Shown: positions 11,194 through 24,078 of the stretch, piece by piece
How the letters are laid out: each line of letters begins with the position of its first letter
How positions within the stretch are numbered: the stretch's first letter is position 1
DNA from: Anaeramoeba flamelloides
Lineage: Eukaryota; Metamonada; Anaeramoebidae
Reading direction: 5' to 3'
DNA: 64,000 bases
Assembly (NCBI GenBank): GCA_027625915.1
Contig: JANTQA010000036.1
Coordinates: forward strand, 7,399,001-7,463,000
Translations under genes and position numbers: made by a program
The notes under the pieces: model-generated
Databases searched by the model: none
What the model was told of the DNA's origin: nothing
What the model saw: only the letters and a program-made list of their open reading frames with translations

Positions 11194-13057
11194 TATTCAT
11201 TTGTTATTTAATTGTTTATAAAAATTAAATTTTTTAGCAACTAACAAAGTATTTCACCTCAAATTCAAGAAAAATATTTTACATCGACGGAGTCCGAACA
11301 GTGATAATTCAACCTTTGGATTTGACTAGAAATGCATATTTTTTCCTAAAATTCCTTGGGTTTTTTACTAAAACAAGGATCATTTTTAATCCACAGGTAG
11401 GACATTTTTGTAAACGGAAAACACGAAAAAAAACAGCGAATTCCATGCGTTGCGACAGTGTAGAATAGAGAGTTTTTTGAAAATTCGCGTTTAATTTTGA
11501 GTTTTTTATTTATCTTACCACATCTCAAAAATCTATTTAATTATTGGAGCTGAAAATAAACTCATAAAATATCTCATTAAAATAATTGGATAGAATATAA
11601 TATTTTATTTATTTTATTTGGCCTGTTACCAAAAATTAAATTAATCCTAAAATTTAAAAATACAATTTATTTTGTGTAATCAAAAATTTTTGATCGATCA
11701 TAAAAAAACAAAATAAAAACAAAAAAAAAAAATAATACTGATTATTAAAAGAAATTTTATCAAAAACTTTGATTTAATTCAGCTAAGTTGGTAGTGGTAT
11801 AATATTTTCTCTTTGTTGCTTCACATGTTTTCCCTGTTATATTGGAGTAAATAAATGTCATGATATAATTGGTGAATTTAAGAAAGAATATTTTAATTCT
11901 CAAAAATTAAATTAAAAGATGAAAGAACTTATTACCTATGTTAGAACAAAATTTGAATTTGTATCCAGAAGTAAAAAAAAAAAAATAAAAAAACCTAGAA
12001 AACAGTTATTTTTGTTAAAAAAGCAAAAAAAAATCTTATTTGAAAACAATTTTGTAGAAAAGTAAATAATAAAAAATGAAATTATTTTCTACACAAAAGA
12101 AAAATTATTCTAATCGAAATAACTGTTTCGAAAAATAAGAACGGTGATAATGGGTCGAGTAGAAAAAAAATTTTTTTATAGCGAAAAATCCAACTCAAAA
12201 AAAAATTAAAAATTTAATTATCTTACTGAAAATAGGGGATATGAATTCGAATGATGAAAAAAATTAATGATCACTTTTCCCAAGTTGTGGATTTTCAAAA
12301 AAAAAAATTGTTAAGGGAATAATTTTTCCTTTTTAAAAAACTTTTTTTGTGATCAACAAAAATTATTATGAATAGAAAAAAAAAATTGTGATTTGAATAA
12401 GGGTTTTGGCAAAGAAAATTTATTCGATTGGAAAAAACTTTGAAAAAAGAAATTTTGTAGATATTTTTTTCTTGCAATTGTTAATAAGTTATATTTTTTG
12501 TATTTTTTCAATTTATACTTCATAAATACCTAATAAGAATTCTAATGATAAATCATTTTTTCACATTTAGTCTTAAGTTTGAAACTGTTAATTTTTACGT
12601 AATGAATTAAGAAAATTATAACATTTAAATTTCAAATGGTCAGTGTTTCGTAGAATATAAGGGTGTGTTTTCCAATACAAAAAAATGTGATCTGATCTAA
12701 ATTGGTATTGGTAAAAAAGTGAAAATTGTCCTACTTTTCTTCACATCTAAATACAGATTTTTTTCAAAGCGTTTAAAGCGTTTAAAAATTTCTAAAGTTT
12801 TAAACTGAATAACGCTTTAACTATTTTTGGCGTTTAAAAAATCCCCAATAGAACGCCTTTTACGTGTTTTACACGGAAAAACTCCCAAACAAACGGAAAA
12901 ACGCGAATTTCCGTTGAATTTAACTCATTTAAACGCTATTACGTCCTACCTGTGTAGGGGTAATGTATTTGATCATTGATTCTCATCGCTCTTCTTTGGT
13001 TCAGATTTCAGATAACTTTTTGAGATCAATCATTTCTGAGTAGAAATGATTCCATAA

Positions 13058-14801
13058 CCATTGTGAAAAAAATTTGGTTCATTAAAAAAAATTGGTTCAG
13101 CCAAAAATTTGTTTTCGTTTTTTAAATAGTAAATATTTGCAAAATGGTTTTTGATCAAAGTAAACTTTTATGAACAAATCTTACCATTGTGAAAAAAATT
13201 TGGGTCATTAAAAAAAATTGGGTCAGTCAAAAATTTGTTTTCGTTTTTTAAATAGTAAATATTAGCAAAATGGTTTTTGATCAAAGTAAAATTTTATGAA
13301 CAAATCTTACATTTAAGAAAAACCAAAGTCAGTATCAATAATAATTTTCAAAGGAAAAATTATTTCGTTGCATTTTGTGCTTATAGAATTACTGTGGAAC
13401 TCTAAAAAACAAAAAATTTATCTTTTTAATTGTAAACTTTACTAAAAATGTTGATTTTTTTTATTAGATTACATTCCAAGATCTAGTTAATCATTGTTTG
13501 GGAAGACCAAAAATTAATAACAGTTTTAAATTAAGGTTTGTCTAAGGGATTTTTAAGAATTTAAAAAGTTTCTGAAATCTTGATATTTCGGTATTTTGAA
13601 GTTTTGATTGTAAACATTAGTCGAAAACAACCTCTTTCGAAAAAAACATCTTTTTTGGAAGATTTTATAATTCAATTTGATTTAAAAGGTTATTCAAGAT
13701 TAACCGTGATAAATTTGTGTTCATTAATAATGATAAATATCTTATTGAATTAATAGATTTTAAAATTTCCTATTAAATATTTCTCTTATTTTTAGTAAAG
13801 TTGACAATTAAAAATAAATTTTTTTGTTTTTTAGAGTTCCACAGTAATTCTATAAGCACAAAATGCAACGAAATAATTTTTCCTTTGAAAATTATTATTG
13901 ATACTGACTTTGGTTTTTCTTAAATGTAAGATTTGTTCATAAAATTTTACTTTGATCAAAAATCATTTTGCTAATATTTACTATTTAAAAAACGAAAACG
14001 AAAACAAATTTTTGACTGACCCAATTTTTTTTAATGACCCAAATTTTTTTCACAATGGTTACATTTAATAAAAACCAAAGTCATTATCAATAATAATTTT
14101 CAAATGCAATATTAAATTGTTGTATTTTAACCTTTTGGAATTACTGTGGAACTCCAAAAATACAAAAATTTATTTTTAATTGTAAACTTTACTAAAAATG
14201 TTAATTTTTTTTTATTAGATTACATTACAAGATCAAGCTAATCATTGTTTGGGAAGACCAAAAATTAATAACCATTTTAAATTTAGGTTTGTCTATGGGG
14301 ATTTAAAGAATTTAAATTGTTTCTAAAATCTTGATATTTTGTTATTTTGAAGTTTTGATTGTAAAACATTAGTGGAAAACAATCTCTTTCGAAAAAACAG
14401 CTTTTTTCGAAGAATTTATGATTCAATTTGGAGTTAAAAGGATATTTAAGATTAACCGTGATAAATTAATGTTATTTAACAATGATAAATATCTTATTGA
14501 ATTAATAGATTTTAATATTTCCAATTAAATAGTTCTCTTATTTTTAGTAAAGTTGACAATTAAAAATAAATTGTTGAATTTTTGGAGTTCCACAGTAATT
14601 CCAAAAGGTTAAAATACAACAATTTAATATTGCATTTGAAAATTATTATTGATAATGACTTTGGTTTTTATTAAATGTAAGATTTGTTCATAAAATTTTA
14701 CTTTGATCAAAACCATTTTGCAAATATTTACTATTTAAAAAACGAAAACAAATTTTTGGCTGAACCAATTTTTTTTAATGACCCAAATTTGTTTCACATG
14801 G
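13058..14801. mobile_element. Outer foldback MITE with TAA duplication, split by a nested copy
   Basis: The element consists of 13058-13183 plus 14062-14801 (866 bp without the insert). The termini are CCATTGTGAAAAAAATTTGG on the left and, reverse-complemented, CCATGTGAAACAAATTTGGG on the right. TAA at 13055-13057 and 14802-14804 is the target duplication. The arms are inverted copies over several hundred bp. The right arm contains the uninterrupted sequence AAATGTAAGATTTGTTCATA, which shows what the left arm looked like before the insertion. Confidence 0.85.
13184..14058. mobile_element. Inner foldback MITE (875 bp) inserted in a relative, TTA duplication
   Basis: Termini CCATTGTGAAAAAAATTTGG (left) and CAAATTTTTTTCACAATGG (right) form a long, nearly perfect inverted repeat. 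TTA occurs at 13181-13183 and again at 14059-14061. The outer element's opposite arm has a single TTA at this point, confirming a 3-bp duplication. A TTA/TAA preference and CC...GG ends fit PIF/Harbinger MITEs. No transposase is encoded. Confidence 0.88.
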
Positions 14802-15086
14802 TAATATAAAACATATTTGTGAGTAAAACTTTACAAAAAAATATTGTTTCTCTAGATAAACGAGTTTTTTTGTAAATTCAAAGTTTTTCGTTTTAGGAAT
14901 TTTTTCTCAATTTGGCATTTGATCTTTCTTTTTTTTTTTTAATTTGATAAAAATAATTAATTTCAAGATCCCAATTTCTTAACTTTATTGGTTAGGTTGA
15001 ATTTAAATAATTGGATTATTTCATTTATCTCAACAGTTTGCCAATATTTTTTGCACTGAATACAATTTGGTATCATGTTCAAGTGT

Positions 15087-15480
15087 TCATAAGGTGTTTG
15101 TTAATAATTTGTAAAAAACCAAAATAATTCTGATAAATTTTTCGAAAGACTCAAAAAAAATGGATCTGTTCAAAATTCGAAACAAGGAGTTGTTTTTGAT
15201 TGGCCTATTATGTTTAGAAAGTTTGAATTCAAAGGAATTTTGAAAGTTCAAATCGAAAAGAGTCGTCTCAAATGAGAAATTTTTGTATTTAAAAAACAGA
15301 TCCAACAATTTTAAAAATAAAGAATTAAAAATATTTACCCTCAATAAAATGGTTTGGACAATCTTAATTAATTACCATAAAAGAACAAGTGTTCGAGGTT
15401 TTGGTTTTCTGAACGAGGCTGAGATAATGATTTTAAAAAATGAGGAATTAAAAAATTTGATTGTAAACAAAGATTAAATA
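15087..15480 (-). other. Coding-like but broken segment, unidentified
   Basis: Minus-strand frames look protein-like but are short and discontinuous. One frame over 15087-15371 includes FETTLFDLNFQNSFEF. A different frame just below it includes MIPNCIQCKKYWQTVEINE. DNA around 15395-15440 resembles 50155-50200 (shared CCTCAGCCTCG on the minus strand). It could be a decayed gene copy or poorly resolved exons. No family is recognised. Confidence 0.25.
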
Positions 15481-15834
15481 AGGCTTGTGTTCAAAAATAA
15501 TGAAAAAAACTATCTTTTGCTTTTATTGAAATTATTAAAGAATCACACAACTCAAAAAGAATCACAAATCTAATGATTCTAACAATTTCGTTCAGATTGG
15601 GCATTGTCTTCAATATTGTGATATTTTTTTCAGGAATGGGTAATCAAATGTTTTTGAGGGATGAAACGTTAAGTTAACACATTGGTTTTAAATGTTGTTA
15701 ACTATGAAAAATCAAATCTTTCGGTTGTGCTCAAAAGAGAAAAATAAATAAGATAAAAAAAAAACTCAAAAACTGTATTGCACTTTCTTTTAATAAAAAA
15801 ACTATGGAAAGGAAAAAAATGTATGTAAAATTTA

Positions 15835-16545
15835 TTAATATTTCTTCTGACGAGAACTTCTCAAGCTATAAGAAGAGCTTATAGTTGAATCCACTTTGAG
15901 GTAATAATTTTGACAAAAAATCATATTCCCGCCTCTTTTTGGTGTTCTATTAACGAGGTTAAACCTCATTTCAAAGAACTTTGTGAAAGATTTTCTGGTG
16001 TTTCGAATTTTGGACTCGCTTGTTTTCTTTTCTTGCTTCTGTTGGAAATAGACGGTAAACACGCGCGGGTCGACCTCTATTTTGTTGGTTAAGTTGTATT
16101 CGTTTGCAATGTATATCTCAGGCATGCCCCCCAAAGACTGGGCGTTCATCTGGAGGATGATCCCGAGGCATTGTTGGATAATCTCAAATTTGGTTTCCTT
16201 GTCTGCAAATTGGTTGATTTCGTCCAAATATTGCTGTCCAATGAGCTTGTCCTTATCAAAAATGTATATAATCTTTTCTTCGTTGACCTGGTACGGATCC
16301 AGGTAGAGATTCAATTTGGTTAAAAAATAGAAATTCAGCCCGACTATGGTCAATTTGAAGGGTTTGTTGTTGATGCGAAAGACATGCCTGAAGATTGAGC
16401 GATCAACACAGATTCTTTTCGGTGGCTTTTCTAACCAGAGGTGGTGCTCCTCCAGGCCCTGGAAAAAGTCACCCATTTTTAACATTTCTGCTATCCTTTT
16501 TTGGTTGATGCCAGCCTTTTTTTTCTTTTTCGTTTTCTCCGTCAT
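15835..16545 (-). CDS. Hypothetical protein, 236 aa, unidentified
   Basis: A complete intronless frame from ATG (16545) to TAA, with clearly higher GC than the flanks and mixed amino-acid composition, so it is very probably a real gene. The protein starts MTEKTKKKKKAG (basic, nuclear-type). The central, presumably folded part (about residues 30-165) contains HVFRINNKPFKLTIVGLNFY, NEEKIIYIFDKDKLIGQQYL and LGGMPEIYIANEYN. A basic C-terminus ends SLRSSRQKKY. No transmembrane segment, signal peptide or catalytic motif is recognised. No family could be assigned by eye and no function is proposed. The stop is followed within ~50 bases by A/T-rich DNA with AATAAA-like words at 15745-15795 (opposite orientation). 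Confidence 0.7.
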   Translation of the reverse strand: MTEKTKKKKKAGINQKRIAEMLKMGDFFQGLEEHHLWLEKPPKRICVDRSIFRHVFRINNKPFKLTIVGLNFYFLTKLNLYLDPYQVNEEKIIYIFDKDKLIGQQYLDEINQFADKETKFEIIQQCLGIILQMNAQSLGGMPEIYIANEYNLTNKIEVDPRVFTVYFQQKQEKKTSESKIRNTRKSFTKFFEMRFNLVNRTPKRGGNMIFCQNYYLKVDSTISSSYSLRSSRQKKY

Positions 16546-16684
16546 TCCTTTTGGGTTTTTATGTGTTTTATGGGTTTTTTGTGTTTACGGTTTTTGATTT
16601 GCCTTTGTGAGACAGAGTCAAGAAATGGGATGTTTGGTTTGTTTTTGAATATTAAATTAAAAAATATTTTAAAAGATATTTTGT

Positions 16685-16906
16685 ATGGTGCCAATTGCTT
16701 TTGAAAAATCAAGAAAAATAAATTTTTTTGGACTCGAATTGATAAAAAATTATTTTTCCGAAAAATTGAAATCTTCAATCAACATCCTTTTCATTCCAAT
16801 AGTTGCCTTATATTATTCTTGTTTATTCTATTTTATGGCAAGGATTCGTGTTTCGATCTCAATTTCCACAAGTTTTCAACAAATTTTGAGAAATTATTGT
16901 TTTTGA
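16685..16906 (+). CDS. Possible small ORF, 73 aa, divergent from the 236-aa gene
   Basis: An ATG-initiated frame (MVPIAFEKSRKINFFGLELI) with one hydrophobic segment (INILFIPIVALYYSCLFYF) ends at TGA, 140 bp upstream of the oppositely oriented 236-aa gene. No family is recognised. It may be a chance frame in T-rich DNA. Confidence 0.18.
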   Translation: MVPIAFEKSRKINFFGLELIKNYFSEKLKSSINILFIPIVALYYSCLFYFMARIRVSISISTSFQQILRNYCF

Positions 16907-19900
16907 AGAGATTTTGATTCACATTCGAAGAAACAATCAGAATTTTATCTAAATACAATACCCTCTCCAAAATAATGACTTTCCGAAAAAAAAGTAATCA
17001 AATTCAACTTTTAATTTTTTTTTATGAAGAAATTTTAAATGTTTACAAGAGAGTGTTTTGATCTTGTTGTTTAATTGATCTTTGCTCCTTTTGACTTGTT
17101 GTTTTTTTTTCAAAAAGTCGAATTAACCTTGGCCTCAATTTGGTTGTAAACTTACTGATCATATTTCTCGACTTGTGTTTGTTTTTTATTTCATTCAAAA
17201 TGTTAAAACCTTCAAAAGTTTATTGTAAGGAGCTAAAAAATAAAAAAGTAAATTTCAAAAAAAACAAAAAAAAAAAAAGAAAAATTGAAGGTGATTTCAG
17301 ATATTATGTTCACCCTCAATAAGTGTTTGGGTAAAATTCTTAATTCGCGTTTTCTTTGCTTTTTGGAATTGTTAAAGTATCAGAAATAAATCTTTTTTTA
17401 TTTTCTTATTTGGGAATTTTTTGTCAATAGGATCACACTCAAGTATTAACACCGACAATAGATTTCCCAATTTGTAAATTCAATTTCTAAACTTTTTACA
17501 CTAGTTTTTTTTTTTCATTGTTGGAGTTAACATTAATTTTTTTTTACTTGTTATATTTTTGTTTGGATTTACAATTGGTGATTTTAACATTTTTAGAAAA
17601 AAGTTTTTTCATTAGGAATCTCAGACAAAGGTTCATTTGATCCTTAACAAAAAATCTTTTGGAAAATCATTGGGTTTGTTTATTTTAATAAAAAGTAAAA
17701 AAAGAGAAAAAATTTTCTTTTTGTGATTTGGTATAAAAATTGTCAAAATATTTTAAAAATGGCCTTAAAAAAAAGTGTCGATTAACACGACTTATTGATT
17801 CGCATAGTTCATATTATTGTTTGAGTCTTCTGTTCTGAATTTAATTTTCTTAATAGGTCGAATAAAAGATTTTATTCTTTTTGTTTTTTTATATTTGTAA
17901 GGGATATGAAAATCATATATATTTATGTGTATATATATTAAATTTATATTTATCTTAAATGGGCCATTTTTACTGTAAAAAATAAAACCAGAATCATTCC
18001 AAAACAAATAAAAAGAATGGTACAAGAACTTTTAAAATATCTCTAATTTGAATTTTTATTTCTAATTATAGTTATCTTGAAACAATATATTCAAAGTATT
18101 TAACTTATCTTTCTGAGAACAGAAAACCCCGAATCAACGATTCTTTAAACTTCGTTATTATAGTTCATTACTCTAGGTTTTTTTTTGTATTTATTTTTAG
18201 CTGAGTTTTACTTTATATAAAAATAGTCTTGTTTGCACAATACCCAAATTTTATGGATTTTTTAATTATTTCTTATCAAAAAGAGCTCTGCTAATTAGAA
18301 ATAGTCAGGCAATAACCTGGAAAATAACAAATAGATTGAAATTATTTTAATAAATATGATGAAATATTAGGAATGAGTTTTTACAAAGATTTGGTTACTA
18401 AAATAATTATTAATAAAATTCAGAGAATAGCTTAAAGTAAGATTGTGTATATTTAATAGATAGTTTTGTAAACTACTATATAATCAGATACTTTGTAAGA
18501 TATAACAAAATTTTGACAAAACAAAAAAAAACAAAAAATAACAATAATCTTCTTGATATCTTACCGATTAGCAACGTTTTTTTATATAACTTTGCGAGAT
18601 TGATACGTTTTCTTTTAAAAAGAAACCCGATAAAAAAAAAATCTATGATATTTTTCTCTTCGCAATTTCAATTCAATTGCCTATACTGTTAACAAAAAAA
18701 ATAAATTGAAAAAAATTCTCATTTGGATTTTTTAAAGACAAAAAAAAAACAAAAATTTAAGAATACAAATAAATCAAAAAAATTGCCTCTAAAAAAGATG
18801 AAAGCAATGGATTAAGGTGATTTAATTTCTAGAAGAGTTTAATTGTTTAGTAACCTCTTTTTGAAAGTAGAAGAAAAATTTTGTAAAAATTATTTTACAA
18901 CTAATAGAAACACAATTTTATTGAATTTTGCTTTTGATGACTCGTTTGTAAAAAAAATTATTTACAAGAAAAAATTGAAATTCATCAAATATCAAAAGAT
19001 TTTTTTAATTTGGGTCGACTAAAGTCTTTTTTAAACAGCCCTGAAAAAAAATTATAAAGTGGACAAAATTTAGAAAACAATTCCAATAAATTTTATTAAA
19101 AATATAAAATTTTCACTAAAGTTCAAATACCGAGTTAAAAAAAAACTTCTCAAAATGCAATCAAGAAAAGGGATTGGTCAAGATCTTTGTTTTTTTCCTT
19201 TAATATTATAAAACATGATTTTGTGCCTGGAAATAAAAATTTTCATTAATTCATTATAAATATAGAGTTATTTTTGAAATTTCTCAGTTTTGAAAGGCCT
19301 GACTTAGATTATTTGATTTTATTTTTTTCATTAAAGATATAAGGAAAGCAAATCAAGAGATCTCAAAAAATTATAGATCGTCGTGGTAAAATAATCTGAA
19401 AATTCAACATAAATGTAAGAGAAAACAAAATTTTTAGTTATTGAAAATTAACATTTAATTCAATGTTTGATATTTCGACTCTAATACCACACCGTTTAAT
19501 ATAAATAAGGTTAGGTTTAATTTGAGATGGATTTAAATCTAAAAGAAAAGACATGCAAAATGTGCCATTTCTTTTAAGGACTATCATTTTTTTTTTTTGT
19601 CGGTTTAGATCAATTTGATGACTAATAATATATTGTTAGAATTAAAAGAGTGTTGAGACAAGTTGTCTAGTTCAAACTGACAATTTTTGAGTTTTGTTAC
19701 CATAATTTTTTGTTGAATAAAAAATATTTTTTACTTAATAAATTCGAAATTTTCATTAAAAAGAATAGTAAATTATAAAATCCATCTTATTCCACTTACC
19801 TTCAACATCCTGTGAATTATAAGTGATTTTATTATCATTGTAAAAAAATATTTTCAGATAATTAAGATTGATAGAGAAACAAGTGTCTTGGAATAAATGG

Positions 19901-21074
19901 ACAAGATTGGTTTTAATTCGTAAAAAGGTAAAAAACGGAAAATTTTTTAATTATTTTTTGAATTATTTTTCACTGATCAATAAAGATATCTGATATTGAA
20001 AATCCACCAAATTGAAATAATACAGTTTTTTAAATTCTTCTTACCAATTTTATCGAAAAGGAATTGGAAAATCATAGAGTTGAAAAATCCAAAAAATTTA
20101 TTTTTACAAATCTTTGCAATTAACACTCAAAAATTGACAAAATTTGATAGGCTTAAAAAGTTGTTTCATTTTGAGGGATGTTAAAAAAACTTTATTTCGA
20201 ATAATCAATTTAATTTTTGGATTTAATTGGGATTTTAAAATAATGACTAAAAATTAATTCAAATTATGATTGAATTTAGGATCAATTTCATCAATATTAA
20301 AATCGATTTGAGAATTTTTTTCTATTTGATAATTTTTTTCAGGATAATAAATTTCATAAAAAAAAAAAAAATTTGATTGTAATTTTGATTTATTTTAACC
20401 AACTAGACAATTTAATTAATCGCCAAGGCTAAGGTATTAACTATTTCAGCCCCCTCTTTCCCCCCCTCGAAGAGATCATAATAGTCAAGGATTTTATATA
20501 ATTTTATGGGTCAGAATGATTGCTTTTATCAAAGAATTGAAGAATTTGAAAAAATTAAGAACAGGAATTCAGTTTCATTGATTAAAAGTGTTGGAAGGAA
20601 TTGGTTTTTTACAGCTGAAAATTTAACTCTGTAAAAATTTTTTCCTCTTGGTATTTAAATAATGAATAGAATCGAATTTATAATGATTTTTTCTAATTTT
20701 TCTTTTACAAAGTGAATGGGTTTTGAATTTAATTTGACTCTATTAATAATTCAGATTCTTCTATTATTTTTTAACAGTAAAAATTAGAAAACGTTTAGAA
20801 AGGAAGATTGCAGAATTGAGGAAATAGCTTATTATTTGAAAATTATAATCTACTGGTTTTTGAATTCTAAATGGGAAAGAATTTTCACTTCCTTTTCCAT
20901 ATTTTTTTTTTATAAATATAGTTCTTAAAGAAAGAGGTTCTCGATCTATGTTCTCTTAAAAAAGAGAAATTAAAAATGAAGTAAAAAAAAATCCCATTTA
21001 TTATTCAAATACCAGTATTAGAATTACAAAAATCACGATGATTCGAATTGACTTAATGTGGTAAAAATCCATTA

Positions 21075-21328
21075 CTGTTATTTTCCAATTAATAAATGAA
21101 AATTTTTATTTCAATTTCCAAAATGAATATTAATTATTACAGCTACAATCAAATTACCAGAGTTAAAATTTTTTCTTAGGGTTATTGAAGTAAGGTCAAT
21201 TAAATGTCTAAAAATATCTTTTCTACAATATGTTTTAAAGATCTTTGGTTTTGACTTCAACTATAAAATAGAAAAATATTTTGGGATGTGAACTAAAAAT
21301 TTTCCTTTTTTAATTGGAAAATAATAAT
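21075..21328. mobile_element. CTGTTATTTTCC-family MITE, copy 1
   Basis: It begins CTGTTATTTTCCAATTAATA after TTA and ends TTTTTAATTGGAAAATAATA, giving inverted termini of about 35 bp over 254 bp. The interior has ACAGCTACAATCAAATTACC and a GGATGTGAACTAAAAATT block, shared with the copies at 22557 and 36506. No ORF. Confidence 0.65.
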
Positions 21329-22556
21329 AATCGTTTCCTAAATGATTACCAATTGAAGTAATCATTAAAAATCTTTTTGGTTAAATCTACAATTAACCCA
21401 AAATATTGGAAAACTTTATAAATAGAGCGAACTAGTTTTACTGATATCGAATAATAAATGGAAAAAAAATTTTCGTTTCTTTTATTAATTCTTTTTTTTA
21501 TAAATAGAACGATCCATGGAAATTTGTTGTTATTTGTGATCACTATTTGAAAAATCAACTCTAAAAATAGTAAAAATTTTTACCTATTTTTCCTTCAATC
21601 TCTATGAAAAAAATATATTAAAAAGGTGATTCCGAATGATTTTAAAATTATCCTTTTAGGATTGAAATCAAGAATACACCTTTAAGAGATTTGTCAATAA
21701 TTTAACTGGTCTCTTTTTGAGATTTTATCAAAAACTCATTTTTTGAAAAATACAATCTTTTAAATAAAAAGTAATCAAAGAAGTTTTTCAAAAAGCAGTG
21801 AAATTAATTGATCAATTTAGCCTCCTCTTTTGTTATCGTTTTTGTCAATCGTTTTTTTGAATGATAACACAATTTTAAAAAGTTTCGAGAAATTTTTAAC
21901 TAGATAATCAAAAAAAAAATAACTGTTGTGTAAAAATAGTGTTAGTGAAAAATTGAAGCAAACTATTTTGGCAAAATTAAAAAATTTAATTTCAAAAATT
22001 AGTAAAACTGATCAAAACCTTCAGGATTTTTTGATGATAATCTGAATCCAAATAGAGTCCAAATGGTTTATGACGAATAGTATCTAACATATTTTACTGT
22101 GATTTCAATTACATCAAGATCCTTCTTATATTTGGTCTTAAAAATCACATTTAATATTTTTGGTTTTTAAAAAATGAAAAAAAATAGTAAAAAGTAAATT
22201 TTTTAGAGAAATTCATAACTGGCAAATTACGATTTTCAGTGATAATCCTTATTATTTAATATGAATTATTATGGGTGTTCTTGAGAAAAACTTGATTTTT
22301 GAATCAGATATAGCAATAGTGAAAATCACCAATTTTTGGTTTTTCGTTTTTTGATTTTATTTCTTAATTGAACCTGAAATCTATATTTTATTCAAAAAAT
22401 AGCATTGTGTATCAATACTAAAGATTAAAACCCCATCTGAATCGATTTAAAATTTCAAGATCAATCCCAAGTGATACTTATTTTTAAAATAACATTTCTA
22501 AATTGGACTGAATAAAAATAGAGTCAATTCTTCATTTCAGTGAAGATTTAGTTTTA

Positions 22557-22796
22557 CTGTTATTTGCCAATTAAAAAATGTAAATTTCTTTCATGATTAA
22601 AAATTAAAACAGCTACAATGAAATTATTAGAGTAAATATTTAATGAGAGTGTTAAAAAAGGAAGTTTATTTTCTTTACTAAAAATATCATTTCTCTATGA
22701 CGTTGTAAAGATCTTTGGATTTTCATCAACTTATAAACACTTTGAAAAAATATTTGGGAACTGAACTAAAAATTTTCGTTTTTTAATTGGAAAATT
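22557..22796. mobile_element. CTGTTATTTTCC-family MITE, copy 2
   Basis: It starts CTGTTATTTGCCAATTAAAA after TA and ends CGTTTTTTAATTGGAAAAT. The interior shares ACAGCTACAATGAAATTATT, AAAGATCTTTGGATTTTCAT and GGGAACTGAACTAAAAATTT with copies 1 and 3. Right terminus eroded. About 240 bp, non-coding. Confidence 0.6.
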
Positions 22797-23424
22797 TGAG
22801 TTTATAAATATTTGAGATTCACAACATTCTTCAGGGGGTATCTTGAGGAAATTGAAAATACAGAAAAATACATTCGATATTAATCAACATAAATGGCTTT
22901 AAACTTTAAATTTCAATTCTTGTTATCTTCAAAAAATCATGGTGACGTTGATCAGTTTTACTAATGTTGGAAATTAAATGATAAATTTTTCACAAAATAA
23001 GTGTCACTCTATTTTTCAGCTCACAAATTTTTGAACATAAGAATAAAAAGAAAACCACAATTTTTTGAAATTTGTCACAGGTTTGTAAAGTATTTTGTCA
23101 GATGGGCTGATCTTAAAGAATTAAAAATAAAAGTTTTTAAAAATAGACACAATTCATTAAAAAAGACTTAACACACCCAGATATCATCATCAGGGAAATC
23201 TATCGAGTAGGATTCAAAATTATACTCTTTACTTAATTTTTTTTTAGATAGTCTGTGAGTTATGAGGACAATTATTTTATATCCCCTAAAATTCAATCAT
23301 TTCTATGAAACTCTTTAAATCCTAAAATTACCAAAGTCAATCCTTTTGTTGGTATATTTTTTGTCGTTCATCTCAGTCTAATAAATTTAATTTTTAGATC
23401 CACTTTTACTCCAATTTCCTGTTA

Positions 23425-23882
23425 CTGTTGAGAGAAAAATGTTGGACACAGAAAAATGGTTGGACACAATTTTTAATTGGGAACATTACTGAAATTGAAA
23501 ATCAAATCCTATTGATAACTAGGTGAATTTTATATAAATACAGGTTTAAAGGTGTTAAAAGTTCATTAATCTGTGGTTTGTGTAGAATACTCATTTGAAT
23601 GGTTGATAACTAAAGTAGATCATGCTATTTTAACAAAAATCCAAGTTGTAGTAAAGTTTACTATTAATTCTGAAAATGGTAATTTTTAAACTTGATTTAG
23701 ATTCTAAGAGATAAGGTTTTGAAAAAGTAGAATTACATTAATCGTTATTCTAATAAGTAGATTATTGTTATTTTCTTTAGTTATTTCACAAATGATTGAA
23801 ATTAAAAATCATTTTCAGTAATGTTCCCAATTAAAAATGCTGTCCAACCATTTTTCTGTGTCCAACATTTTTCTCTCTACAG
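23425..23882. mobile_element. CTGT...ACAG MITE (GAGAGAAAAATGTTGGACA family), TTA duplication
   Basis: A 458-bp element. The left end CTGTTGAGAGAAAAATGTTG and right end, reverse-complemented, CTGTAGAGAGAAAAATGTTG continue as an inverted repeat of ~75 bp through AGAAAAATGGTTGGACA and AATTGGGAACATTACTGAAA. It is flanked by TTA at 23422-23424 and 23883-23885. It sits inside a CTGTTATTTTCC-family element whose right half continues at 23883-24073. No ORF. Confidence 0.78.
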
Positions 23883-24073
23883 TTAAAATCAAATTAAACT
23901 AATCAAAATTATTTAAAAAAGACCCATAAAGAAGTTTAAGTAATCATGACAAATATCCTTTCTAACTGATTTTGTAATCATCTTTTTGGTGGTACATTCA
24001 ACTAACCCTAGAGAAAAATATTTAGGAACTTTAAAAAAAATTTTTCATTTATTAATTGGAAAATAACAGTAGA
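23883..24073. mobile_element. Right half of an interrupted CTGTTATTTTCC-family MITE
   Basis: The sequence AAAATCAAATTAAACTAATC through TTTTTCATTTATTAATTGGA and AAATAACAG matches the right halves of the copies at 21075, 22557 and 36506. The matching left half is displaced by the 23425-23882 insertion. It ends in CAG|TA, as in the family. Confidence 0.5.
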
Positions 24074-24078
24074 GCAGT

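Larger units (their letters stand above)
8538..15086. other. Gene-free repeat-rich stretch
   Basis: No coding frame is supported here. It holds hairpin-cluster fragments (9255-9420 and 9880-9990, including TGTTTATTTGTAAAATCAAT and GAATTCTAG), two CAGTCAG MITEs (10177-10369, 10998-11193), the nested Harbinger-like pair (13058-14801), and otherwise unclassified AT-rich sequence. Short frames at 11346-11528 and 12295-12477 on the minus strand are low-complexity chance frames. Confidence 0.6.

Noticed and set aside
17095-17322. Frame ending KIEGDFRYYVHPQ, considered as an MRG15/Esa1 chromo-barrel start
   Set aside because: The YYVH match is short, the frame stops two codons later, the usual Y-x-G-W-N-K sequence is absent, and no downstream exon was found.
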